A stretch of 64,000 nucleotides of DNA from Prosapia bicincta (taxonomy: Eukaryota > Arthropoda > Insecta > Hemiptera > Cercopidae), in contig JBAIZL010000001.1 in assembly GCA_036971475.1 (NCBI GenBank), positions 103,562,850 through 103,626,849 on the forward strand, given 5' to 3'. This document shows, in pieces, positions 37,569 through 48,700 of the stretch. Positions within the stretch are counted from its first letter, which is position 1; each line of letters opens with the position of its first letter. The position numbers and the translations under genes were made by a program. The notes below the pieces were generated by a model. The model was not told the origin of the DNA. It worked only from the letters and a program-made list of their open reading frames with translations, and did no database searches.

Positions 37569-38519
37569 GTAATTATTTTTAAATCTTTTTAAATTTTAAT
37601 TTTCATTAAACTATTTTATTTGTATTAAAATCTACACATTACCCTAGTAAATATTACACGTGGAAAATATTTGAACAACTACTTGACCGAATAAACATTG
37701 CTGCCAAAGACGGGTATACTATCATCGCCGCTGCGAGTAAACACAAAGAGTATTTCTCTCTTCGGCTACAATGTTTACTCGGTCTGATAATAAATAATTT
37801 TAAAGCGTGATTAACTCTCATACATTTGCTTTCGTCTCTTAGTTTACTTCGAATAATCAGTTTCTCCTCTTTTACTTGTTTATTGTGAAAACATGTTTTT
37901 AGGCAGGCTATACGGGATGTTCATGAGGCATTTCGAGGTTTTTGCAGGTCTTTTGTCTCTCTTCCCGTACTCGTTTCGGAAGTAGAAAATGAAGGAAATA
38001 ATAAAAACAAAGATGTTTAATAAATGATATAAAGCTTGAAGTGAAATTACCACATCAGTTAGGAGCTATGCTAACTACAAACAAACTCTTAAGGTTATAA
38101 AATAGTTACAAGGAAACTATTAGTTTGAATAACTTTTCTTAGACTTTACGTGGATATATTTGCAGGAAATATAAAATCATGACATTCAGGATTTTAGGAC
38201 TTTATTTTTACGGAATCCTTCGACAAAGGAGGATTTCTATGCAGAGCTATTAGACAAAATAATGTGAGTCAAATATTGATATTAAAATATTGTCACAAAT
38301 ATGAGGAGTTATTCTCTACTGTTGAATTTATCCGTTTTCAAATTATTTCCAAAAAAATAGTTTCTCACAATACTTTGAAATAGAACCTAGGAATTCGTGA
38401 AAAAGTTCAACTTTGACGATCAAATGAAATATAAATTAATTTCCATATTTAAAGTGTTATTCAATTCAATCAATAAGATTTGAATGAATATATAACTTAA
38501 GTTGTTTTATTTGTTATAT

Positions 38520-38582
38520 TGGAGGAAGTAGACTGTAACGAAGTGATTGACACTGCACAATGGCCTAGCCACCAATCATTCG
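38520..38582 (+). pseudogene. Duplicated exon, upstream copy, acceptor lost
   Basis: It encodes EEVDCNEVIDTAQWPSHQSF in the same phase as the copy at 38892 and keeps the donor gtaagtag. The acceptor reads ttgttatat instead of ttgttatag, so the AG is missing and normal splicing should skip it. It has stayed open despite many differences. It could be a recent loss, an alternative exon using another site, or chance over so short a span. Confidence 0.35.
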
Positions 38583-38891
38583 GTAAGTAGCAATAATCTA
38601 TTTTTTCTCGTATCAGTTTATTACCCCAGTTTATAAGTAATGATGGTAAACTCTTATTAGCCGCAAGTATAAACATACTTTGGACCTCTTTAATGTTAAA
38701 CGTATGTGTTCTTGAATTATTCCCAAAAACATAATTGCTCACAACACTTTGAAATAGAACCTGGGACTTCTTGAAAAGGTTCAATATTGACGATAGATTG
38801 AAATATAGCTTAATATTTATATTTAAAGTGTTGTTTAATTTAATCAATATTTGTTCTCTATGAAGTATTTCAATTACTTTATTTGTTATAG

Positions 38892-38954
38892 TGGAGGAAG
38901 TAGACTATGACGAAGTGATGCACACAACACAAGGGCCTAGCCATCGATCATTCG
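38892..38954 (+). CDS. Candidate 63-bp exon (unknown gene)
   Basis: Acceptor tttatttgttatag, donor gtaagtag. Only one of three phases is open: it reads EEVDYDEVMHTTQGPSHRSF, with two bases finishing a V codon and one spare G. That phase matches both the 37530 exon and the 39506 exon. The peptide is acidic and has no domain I know. Its duplicate lies 372 bases upstream. Confidence 0.45.
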
Positions 38955-39189
38955 GTAAGTAGCAATAAGCTATTTATAATAGTTTATAGTGGTTTTTAAT
39001 AGTTTATAGTAGTTTATTATTATATGCATATTACTTATAATATTCTCGTGATTTCTTTCTAGCATAACATCACAGCATTGTAAAAATGTATGTACTTTAT
39101 TAAGTTAATATCAATAATATCTAGCATCTATCTATTAAAGGATGAATTGAAAACAACATGCTTGGCCCGTTTTTATTTTTAAAACTACG

Positions 39190-39372
39190 TACCTACCTAT
39201 CTAAATCTATCTACCTATCTACCTACTTACATATATCTCTGCCTATCTATATATCTATCTGTCTACCTATCAGCTACCTATATATCTATATTTTTACATA
39301 TCTACTTACCTATATATATATATATATACCTATCTGTTTGTCTATCTCTACATCTACTTATCTATCCCCCTA
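39190..39372. repeat. Degenerate (CTAT)n/(CTAC)n microsatellite
   Basis: Repeated ctac, ctat and catatat units with drift. Ser/Tyr-rich frames over it are repeat translations. Confidence 0.85.
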
Positions 39373-39505
39373 CTCGGGGTAAAATGAAATACATAAATTA
39401 CTTATTACTCTGCAAATGTAAAATGGATTTAAACATTTTTAAAAATTACACTTTTAATTTATTTTACTAAGTTAAATGATTAAGTCGAATTCCGTTTTTT
39501 TTCAG

Positions 39506-39549
39506 AAGCCACGTTCTGGCTTCGTGGTTTGGATCGGCTTCTGGTGGAG
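39506..39549 (+). CDS. Candidate 44-bp exon (unknown gene)
   Basis: The acceptor is a strong pyrimidine run (ccgttttttttcag) and the donor is gtaagcac. With the spare G of the previous exon it reads E, then ATFWLRGLDRLLVE, and ends on a codon boundary. All three phases are open, so phase support is weaker than for the 63-bp exon. The splice sites are good. Confidence 0.4.
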
Positions 39550-39720
39550 GTAAGCACATATTTATATCACTGTTATATACACAAACTTTGAAACCAATTA
39601 TGTTTAAGCACCCGAATAATTCTCTCAACTTAAGTGAGCACATCAAACGCGGAATTCACTAAATTTCCCTACATTTTATTGACTAGGCTTGAATTTTACT
39701 CACCTTCGGCAGTTCCTTAT

Positions 39721-40361
39721 ATTTTACGATTCTCTCTTGTAGCCTATATTTCGTATAACCTCAAACAACCTATACACATTAAACATTCACCTGAACTTTG
39801 CAGAGGACGTGCTTTAAACCAAGAATTGGTGGAAATTCTGCTATCACTGCAATGAATTCGTCATCTTCAGTATATTCAAGTCTTTCCCAATACGTCTACA
39901 CTAGAACATGGACGGATTTACAGGTTTTGTTCTTGGGTGAACTAGACTCCCCTGGGGGGGGTCTCAAATAGGTCTGGGGTCGACCTACTCCCACCTTAAA
40001 AATAGAGAGCATTTAAACAATGGAGAGCTTGTCGACAATGAGCCCGCATCCAAAATCTTACATTATAATGCATATGTTTTAACATGTTAGGGTATGGTAT
40101 TCAACCATGTGTTTCTCATAGAACATAAATCAGCGGCTATTAGACTTGAAGCTTTGACGAATTTAAATTGTTTTCTAATTCTGCAAAGTCATAAGTCCAA
40201 AAATAAGCCAGACTTTATTTCTGTGAGAAACATAATGTTGAATACCAAACTTCGTCTGAAACAATTTCTAAAATTTTATTTTTAACATCATGACTTGTAA
40301 GATTCAAATAAAGTTCATATTTTTCTTTGAACTTACAGTCATATTTATAAAATAACTCGCA
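39721..40361 (+). repeat. Block x, inverted copy of 63363-64000
   Basis: It is matched in reverse orientation by the end of the window (gattctctcttgtagcctat, ctttgcagaggac, aactagactcccc, ggtcgacctactcccacc, tcaaataaagttcatat). The left limit shown is set by the window end, so the true match may be longer. It contains an 8-9 base G run and a 150-bp fold-back at 40096-40246. Confidence 0.9.
40096..40246. repeat. Fold-back inside block x, about 36-bp terminal inverted repeats
   Basis: ggtattcaaccatgtgtttc...gaacataaatc pairs with gactttatttctgtgagaaa...gttgaatacc. A 63-residue frame covers it and is open in both copies of block x. Its ends are simply the inverted repeats, so I doubt it is a gene. 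Confidence 0.65.
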
Positions 40362-40369
40362 TAATAACT

Positions 40370-40444
40370 TAAACATAATAAGTAAACTGGGAAAGTATTT
40401 TGTTCTAAGATTTACTTCAAAAAAATTATATCTAAATAAAAAAA

Positions 40445-40494
<50 letters not shown>

Positions 40495-40614
40495 AGTTAT
40501 GCAACACTGTTTTCTCGTATACACTTATCACTTTCACTTATGTACTTAAACAAGATTGCATAAAGATATAGCATAAATACCAAGTAAGATTCTTTTTTCA
40601 GTACATAAATGAAA

Positions 40615-40669
<55 letters not shown>

Positions 40670-40676
40670 TGGAGAG
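40370..40676. repeat. Direct repeat copy 1 with Penelope-like tail and (AT)n tracts
   Basis: It reads aagtaaactgggaaagtatt..., (AT)n at 40447-40491, then gttatgcaacactgttttct and tatacacttatcactttcac. After that come 'acttaaacaagattgcataa', a reversed copy of the tail phrase (acataaatgaaagtga), and (AT)n to about 40668. A nearly identical copy is at 41918-42234. Confidence 0.88.
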
Positions 40677-40928
40677 TGGGAATGGTCCTAATGGAAGTGG
40701 GAATGGCCAACCACCTGAAGTAGTCGTTTTCCTCATGGAGTCATAGATTGATGTTTATGGTCACCTGTTTGTAAACAAAATATCACTAAACTAGGAGGTA
40801 AAAATTCTCTTTCGTTACATTTTTGTGGTTTAAAGGAATTCAGTAAATTTAACTATCATCACTTGAGGAGGATATGAAAATAATTATAAATTTTAGATAG
40901 TTTTGTAATGAGCATATTATTGTGGTAT

Positions 40929-41184
<256 letters not shown>

Positions 41185-41189
41185 GACAG

Positions 41190-41270
41190 TATTATAGGTA
41201 CAGTGACCCCTCCAAACCAAGTAGTTTTAGCAGTAAAAGTTTAACCAATAAAACAGCGCTATGTAGTTAG
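41190..41270 (+). CDS. Candidate terminal exon (unknown gene)
   Basis: After gtgttacgacag, a weak acceptor because the tract is GT repeat, the codon-boundary phase reads YYRYSDPSKPSSFSSKSLTN, then KTALCS and TAG. That phase agrees with the end of the 39506 exon. aataaa occurs at 41248, inside the reading frame. Evidence is phase plus a Ser-rich tail only, so other terminal exons are quite possible. Confidence 0.2.
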   Translation, partial: YYRYSDPSKPSSFSSKSLTNKTALCS

Positions 41271-41279
41271 CATTTATAT

Positions 41280-41915
41280 AACAGCTGCCTGAAGACATGA
41301 CAATATTTTTAAACTTGTTTTATTTTAGTACCAAAATAGCATAGAATAAGATACATTTTCTATCTTATCTTATTCTAAGACATTTCATTGAATTCAATAT
41401 AAATTTTGGTTGCTAAACAACAATCATCGATTGAACATCCATGCTTTTCTATACTACTATAGGTCTAGCTATTATTATGTTAATAAAATACTATACGTTC
41501 AGCTAACGTTAATCTGCTATTCATTTACGTTTAGGTAGTAAGAAGATCGCGGTTCAGTTAGTGTAAAATAAAAATTGGCAATAGCCACATAACGAGGGAA
41601 TCATTAGTATTGTCGATGTTAAACACGGTTTGGATAATGGTATCAAAGAGATAATGTCTGAGGCGTCGACAATAAACGAGTTGTGTTAGAAAAGAATTTT
41701 TTTTTAAAGTTTTATCAGCTACAACTACATTTTATTTTAAGAATATTAAGCACTATTTAATGTCTGTTGATAGGTTTTTAATATGTTTAAGGTTAATGAC
41801 AGATCAAAGACCAATTCATGCAACTACATATCGTGTCATTACTATTTTTGGATAGAAAATAGAAAATTAGATTGTGTTTGTAGTAGCATAAATTGGCCTA
41901 TGATCCGTTATTAAC
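41280..41915. other. Spacer DNA, no gene seen
   Basis: Between the two direct repeats. It contains a short imperfect inverted repeat around 41340-41380 (aataagata...tatcttattcta). Otherwise nothing is supported. Confidence 0.45.
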
Positions 41916-41917
41916 CT

Positions 41918-41993
41918 TAAACGTAATAAGTAAACTGGGAAAGTATTTTGTTCTAAGATTTACTTCAAAAAAATTATATCTAAATAAAAAAAA

Positions 41994-42045
<52 letters not shown>

Positions 42046-42165
42046 AGTTATGCAACACTGTTTTCTCGTATACACTTATCACTTTCACTTATGTACTTAA
42101 ACAAGATTGCATAAAGATATTGCATAAATACCAAGTAAGATTCTTGTTTCAGTACATAAATGAAA

Positions 42166-42226
<61 letters not shown>

Positions 42227-42234
42227 TGGAGATG
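41918..42234. repeat. Direct repeat copy 2 with Penelope-like tail and (AT)n tracts
   Basis: Nearly identical to 40370-40676, including both AT tracts and the gttatgcaacactgttttct phrase. It diverges after 'tatatgctggaga'. The repeats are in the same orientation, about 1.24 kb apart. Confidence 0.88.
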
Positions 42235-42239
42235 ATGAT

Positions 42240-42680
42240 TCACAAATGTAAAAATATGATGAATATTTAATATCCGGAGTACATCCGTTGATTTTGCAAT
42301 GAATTAAATCGCAGTTCCGAAGTTTCGCTAGAATCTTATCTAGAATTAACAAGGTGAAGCCAATAACAGTTAGTTGAAGTGCGAATGAAAACCGCGAGCA
42401 ACTCTTTTCCTATATATAGAGACGCCCCATTGACGTCATTCCACGCACATCTGATCCAAACACTTACATTCTTTTCCTTTTGTACACCTTTCTGCTTATA
42501 ATGTCTCTCTCGATGACACATTTCCATCCTTTTCGGAAATTCAAAGTATCATCGCGTTTATTTAGACTTCTTTACTTCTATACGTCGACAGCCTCCTTAT
42601 AATTCGTCCTGTAGTTTTCCACTAAGCCACATGCTGGCCGTAGAGGGTTTAATATAGGCTGCCGAGTGACTTCAGCTAAC
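42240..42680. other. Spacer edge next to the right arm, no gene seen
   Basis: It starts with the dispersed phrase gaatatttaatatccgga. It is GC-richer from 42370 to 42600 but has no recognisable domain. From about 42640 it carries an extra partial copy of the dispersed unit (catgctggccgtagagggtt), which the left arm lacks. Confidence 0.4.
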
Positions 42681-42689
42681 AATGTCGAC

Positions 42690-43250
42690 CCTTATGAATT
42701 AGAACCTTTGAATGTTTATTCAACACAATATTAAGAATATTCCTTTCCGTTCTACTTTTTATGTCATAAACTTCAATTGTTTCATCTTTGACTCCAGGAA
42801 AGCTTCGGTCTTTCACTTTCTATGCAACGTAAATATGGAAATGTTACCAAGCCACATGCTGGCCGTAGAAGGTTTGCAAGTGATATAGGCTGCCGAGTGG
42901 CTTCATTAACAGCTATTAATGCCGTCCCTTATGATTTAGAATCTGTACACTAGAGCATGCACTCACTAGCTAATAGAAGATTATACCGACGCGTCAGTCA
43001 AGTTTTCATAGGAACACTAACGAAGTGTAAGAGTAATAGGAAACTGCTAATTAAAGGTACATTTTTAATTTTTGTTTATTTACGCTTCTACATGAAAGTG
43101 TTTTGTGAAGGATAATTAACCGGTTGAGAAGCGAATTAAGTAACCTTGTTTTAATATAAGCAACGTTCACAAAGACGAAACATGTCATTGTAATAACCAA
43201 GTTTACTTGACTCGCTTATCGCCTGTTTAATTATCCTTCACAAAACCCAT
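42690..43250 (-). repeat. Dispersed repeat unit, right-arm copy
   Basis: Reverse copy of 33530-34090, with the fold-back at about 43090-43245 (gtgaaggataattaaccggt...cgcctgtttaattatccttc). Confidence 0.85.
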
Positions 43251-43843
43251 TTGATTTCTTATGTAATCATTGCAACAATTAAAAAAGAATATAGCATTTA
43301 CAAAAATCAGGACCATTTTAAAAAGCTATTCCAATTCAGTTAAAATTGATTAGTGTCTGAAGAGTCGTTGGATGTATTGTTGCAAGTTAGGATTGTAGAG
43401 ATAATAAACAGGGAAGAGAGGAAGAACACGTGCTGTGACAAGTAGACAAGTGGAAGTGGAGCGTGGCAAAATCGTGATACGTTAGTATCTTGATTTATGA
43501 AATATTTAAACAACACCTGTATCTCTCTGCGGGAGTGTGCATTTAAACACTTTATGCGTCACCGTTGGAGTGATAGGATGAAAAGTGTCAGAATATTACA
43601 ATGATTGATATTAAAAATTATTTTCGGAAAATTATCACTTTTACTTTGAATTATGAGTTGTTTAAATAAAGTGTTTTTATTATACTGCTAAATACTAACT
43701 TAATATGATCAACGTAAAAGCCATATATTTCTCATTTTAATCCCTCTTCAGGCACATATTCGTCTTGTAAAAGATATCGGAAACGAATGGTAAAAAAAGA
43801 GTTTCTGTATGGAACACATTGTGTATGGATCTTGAATATAAAT

Positions 43844-43846
<3 letters not shown>

Positions 43847-43892
<46 letters not shown>

Positions 43893-43903
43893 ACACACAC
43901 ATA

Positions 43904-43949
<46 letters not shown>

Positions 43950-44110
43950 TACACACACATACACACATACACACACACACACACACAGACTCTCTCTCTC
44001 TCACACACATACACACACACACACTCAAATCACATACACACAAATATATATATATTAAGTGAAAGAGAGCGAGAGAGAGAGAGAGTGAAAGAAAGAGAGA
44101 TTCTTTTAAT
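43847..44110. repeat. (AC)n with (CT)n and (GA)n tracts (right arm)
   Basis: (AC)n runs to about 43990, followed by ctctctctctc, more AC, a short AT tract at 44044, then gagagag-rich sequence to 44102. The part from 43985 to about 44190 has no counterpart in the left arm. Confidence 0.92.
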
Positions 44111-44515
44111 ATCATAAATGAACTGCAATTTTTTAAAAGTATATGTTTCATATATATTAAGTAGAATATACAAATTAAAAATCATTCTTGTATTTGAAAT
44201 GTTTTTAATCATTTATACATATCTTAAATATACTTTGTGGAAAAGAAATAAATACCGATAAAACAACAACAAATTGTATATTTACAAATAATTTAGGTTT
44301 TAAAATTTAAATTTAGATTATATGATAAATTAATTTATTATTATATACATTTTATAATGATGATAAAAACTTTTAGTCTTGATTAACCTAAACATCCACA
44401 GGGAAAGTGAGAGTAGGGTTGTTAAATGAAGTATTAGTTACTTACTCACACAGTATTTATTTAATGGTGTTAATGGTGCAGTCCAAGACGTTCGGCGTAT
44501 CTTAAAAATAAAATG

Positions 44516-44651
44516 TTGTCACTAAACACTTTTAAATGCTTATAAACTTGCCTATAGTAGCACTTACATAATTTGTTGAGGACGGCCGTTTCGGGAAATG
44601 TGTCCCATTGTCAACTGAGACCGTAACATTTAAAAGTGTTTAGTGATAACT
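44516..44651. repeat. Small inverted-repeat element (right-arm copy)
   Basis: cactaaacacttttaaatgc pairs with aacatttaaaagtgtttagt. It is the counterpart of 32331-32466. Confidence 0.7.
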
Positions 44652-45388
44652 AGTAGCTCACGTGAAGATGGAAATAATTAAACTAATTGTTCCTTAAACG
44701 TATCGATATGTATTTTGTTTAATACATGCCCACTAGATAATAATTATCAGTATTTAGGTGGTATCGAGATCTTTGTAACAGCGGTTTTAATACAGTTTCT
44801 CATAATGTGGTCAATAAGTGTGTGTCGTTTGTATTAAGTTTGTTCATATAGTGTTTACTATTTTGTAATACAATACGCTTCTAAATCTCGTATTGTTTAC
44901 CTGTTCCATGTATTTAGAATTTACTATATTTGGTGGAGTTGATTTTGTTGATGCCTGGCACTTGCAGTTTTTATCTAATATTTTTAGTGCCCCAAACCTA
45001 CGAAAAATCCTTCCTAATACATTTGAGGAGTGGTTCCCAATGTATATGCCGCGTCTGGATCATTGTCATCTCAGAATCGAACTCTACTATTAGCTAAATA
45101 AGGGTTATTATTTTTAGGGGCGCCACAAGAAAATATTTTTACCTTGAAGGAGTTATTAGTTAAAAACTTTGGGGACCACTGCAGCAGATCATTATAAAAT
45201 TTATAAACTAAAGAGTACCATGTCAAAAAATAAAATTTAATAACTGAACAAACTTAATACAAATCATATAAGCTGTTTGACCAAATTTTTGACAAACATT
45301 GAAATACTTTAAACGGATCCACTCGACCTTAAAACACTTTCTGTTGGACAATATAGCCATTGATAATAATTGTCTATCACAAATAAAA

Positions 45389-45393
45389 CATTA
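45389..45393. other. Target-site duplication CATTA, left
   Basis: CATTA immediately precedes the 5' LTR and recurs immediately after the 3' LTR. Five bases is usual for BEL/Pao elements. Confidence 0.92.
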
Positions 45394-45652
45394 TGTTGTG
45401 AATGCAATAATATAATACTCTATGACAATCCTCTATGGAAAAAAAAAAAGAAAAAGAACATTATATAAATTAACAGATGATTTGTAATTGTTTTAGTTTT
45501 TCTCAGTTCTTTGTTTAGAGTTTTGTTTTAAGAAAGATGTGAAGTAATAAATAGTGTTTAAATATGAAATAAGTTTTATTACCAGCATAATTATATAAAT
45601 ATGACGAGTGTTCCGCCTGTAGCGGCAGTGTCAAAAGTTTATAGAAATAACA
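45394..45652 (+). repeat. 5' LTR of the BEL/Pao element
   Basis: It starts TGTTGTGAAT and ends AAATAACA, as BEL LTRs begin TGTTG and end CA. It contains TATATAA at 45463-45469, a possible promoter box, and AATAAA at 45546-45551, a possible polyadenylation signal. It is identical to 50291-50549, including the run of 11 A. Confidence 0.95.
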
Positions 45653-45654
45653 TA

Positions 45655-45671
45655 TGGCGACCGTGACAGGA
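45655..45671 (+). promoter_or_regulatory. Primer-binding site, probably tRNA-Arg
   Basis: tggcgaccgtgacagga lies two bases after the LTR. Its reverse complement ends in ...cacggtcgcca, the expected CCA-bearing 3' end of an arthropod tRNA-Arg whose acceptor stem begins GACCGTG. The tRNA identity is from memory. Confidence 0.7.
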
Positions 45672-45722
45672 TAATAATTTGGTTACAGTTAAAATCTATG
45701 ATCCATTAGTAAGTATTTTATA

Positions 45723-48700
45723 ATGGATGCTCTGAAAAAGAAAAGAAAATTGTTTAGAACTGGATTTTCACGTTTACACAATACATTATTAGAATCCATA
45801 AAAAATGAAGATGATGTGATTTTGTTAAAAGCTAATTTAGAGCTATTACGTGAAAAACATAATCAATTGGAGGTCTTAGACCGAGAAATTATTGAAGTTT
45901 TACTAAATGAAAATGCATCTACTGAAGTTTTAGAAAATGAGGTAGAATCTGCCGATGAATACTCAGGCAAGTTTAAAATAGTTGAGTATTTAGTTGAACA
46001 GGCTATTGACAAGGCTAGGCCTAAGACAGATACTAGTGTGAATGTAGAAAAACGTAAATTTAAGTTACCCACACTTGAGTTTAAAAAGTTTGGTGGTGAT
46101 ATTAGTGATTGGTTGCCGTTTTGGGGCCAATTTAAGAAAATCCATGAAGACCCCTGTATTGATTCTGATGACAAGTATCAGTATCTCCTGCAAGCGACTA
46201 TCCCTAATACTAAGGCTAGGGAAATTGTCGAGAGTTTTCCCCCATGTGGACGTAGTTATGAACAGGCTATTGAACATTTAAAATCTCGCTTTGCCAAAGA
46301 TGACCTGTTAGTAGAGTTTTACATAAGAGAAATCTTGAAAATTGTAATAACATTAAATAGCAGTGAAAGTAAAATTACTATTTCCTCACTTTATGATCAA
46401 ATTGAGTCAAAACTAAGGTGTTTAGAAACTTTAGGTGTAACAAAGGAGAAGTACGCTGCTATGCTCTTCCCATTAGTAGAATCTTGTCTCAGGGAGGATT
46501 TATTAATAGCTTGGCAGAGAAGTAGGCCTAACTCTCAACAGGACGAGACCGCGTCAGAAAGTAAAAGTAGGCTAGATAGCCTAATGAATTTTTTGAAAAT
46601 TGAAGTGGAGGGAGAAGAAAGAATAAACTTAGCTAAACAGGGATTTGGTTTACAAAAAACAAAAGTATCAACAGGTGATAATACTACGAGTTCATATAAA
46701 AGAGACTTTGCAAGTAAAGATAAGCATATTAAAAATACAAGAAGGCCTACCAGCAATGTTACAGCAGCTGGCCTTGTAAATGTAAAATCAAATACGTCTA
46801 CAGTAAGCACAGATAAGACGAAGTTATCGATGTGTGTGTTTTGTGACGGTGGTCATTTAAGTGAAAACTGTTTTAAAGCTAGGGACATGTCTTTAGAAGA
46901 AAGGCAGAATATTCTTACTAGCAAAAGGTGTTGCTTTTCTTGTACAAAAGTAGGACATTTAAGTAAACATTGCAGAGCTATTGTTAAATGTATTATTTGT
47001 AATGGAAAACATGTACCACTTATGTGTTCAAAGTTGCAGAATAATTTTAATAGGTCTAACATTAAACCTAAATGCGAGGAAAAAGAAACTGAGCCCAATT
47101 TTGAGAATTCCTTGTCCAATGTGAATGGCAATCAGGTTTACATGCAAACTCTTGTTGTCAAGGCTGTTAGTGACACAAAAGAACTCAATGTGCGTTTACT
47201 TTTTGACAGTGGATCCCAGAGGTCATACATAAGGAAATCGACTGTTGAAAAAATGAAATATGACACTTGTGGTGAAGAAACATTATTACATGGCCTGTTT
47301 GGAGGAGAGGTCACTAAGCCTCGCAATCATGCATGCTACAAAGTCAGACTACAAAGTATAGATAAAACATATTCTTGTAATTTCAAGGCACTTAGTGAAA
47401 TAAATATTTGTACTTATGTTCCTGCCTTGAAACCAGGAAGATGGACTGATGAACTGATGGAAAGAGGTATTAAATTGTTTCAGGATGCAGACAGTCCAAT
47501 TGAGATATTAATTGGGGCTGACATATATGGGAAACTTCTAACTGGAAGAAAAGAGGTTCTAGATTGTGGTATTATAGCCCTTGAAACTCATTTAGGATGG
47601 GTTTTGACAGGAAAATTTCAAGAAAGTAAAGAATTTAGTTCTATGACAGCACTTTCTATGTTTGTACAAAGTAATTCAATATGCAAGCTGTGGGAAATGG
47701 ATGTTTTAGGTATAAAAGACCCACTACAGACCAGAAGCAAACAAGAAATTGAACATTCTGTTCAAACACAATTTTTGGAAACTGTGAGAGTAAATGAAGA
47801 AGGACGCTATGAAGTCAAATTACCTTGGTCCGAAGACCACCCAGAAGTTCCAAGAAATTTCAATCTTGCAAAAAAAAGGCTTGAAAACTCAGTGAAAAAG
47901 CTAACAAATGAAAGTTTATATAATGTAAATAACAATGTGTTTTCAGATTGGCTGGAAGATGGTGTTATTGAGGAAATCCCAATAAGCAAATGGGATGAAG
48001 GTCACTATTTACCTCATAGACCAGTGATAAAAGAAAACAGCACCACTGCAGTAAGACCGGTTTTTGATGCCTCGTCTAAAGAAAAGGGTTACTATTCCCT
48101 TAATCAGTGTTTGGAAATAGGTATTAACTTAATTGAAATAATACCAGCTTTGCTTTTACGTTTTCGACTTTATAAAATAGGAGTTATCGCTGACATAAAA
48201 AAGGCGTTTTTGCAAATAAGTTTGTATGAAGAGGACAGAGATTTCCTAAGATTTCTGTGGCAAAACACAGATGGATCACTCAAGATTTTCCGACATAGAA
48301 GAGTTGTTTTTGGAGTCTCAAGTAGTCCATTTTTGCTCAATGCCGTCATCAACTACCACCTGCAGAAGTATTTAGTACCGTGTGCTGAAGACAATCAATT
48401 TTCTAAATGTACAATAGAAAAGTTGTTTAAAAGTTTCTATGTTGATAACTGTGTTACAGGTGTAAATAATGAAAGGGATTTGAAACAGTTCATTTCAGAA
48501 GCAATACAAATATTTTCTTTGGGAAAGTTTGAGCTGCGAGGATGGGAATATACTGAAGATACCTGGCCATCAAATGAACCTGAACCTGACGAAGAATTAA
48601 TTTCTTTAGAAAAAAAGAAAGGACCTACACCTTCACTTTTAAGTAATAATTACCCAAAAGATTGGTTTTATTACTTTTCAAATGATTTTGATAAGATTGT

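Larger units (their letters stand above)
38300..38970 (+). repeat. Tandem duplication of an intron-plus-exon unit, about 372 bp
   Basis: About 38330-38600 and 38705-38972 share aataattgctcacaacactttgaaatagaacct-type sequence. They also share ttcaa...ttgacgat, the 63-base exon and the following gtaagtagcaata. The two copies are clearly diverged, so the event is old. The exon frame is open in both. Confidence 0.75.
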
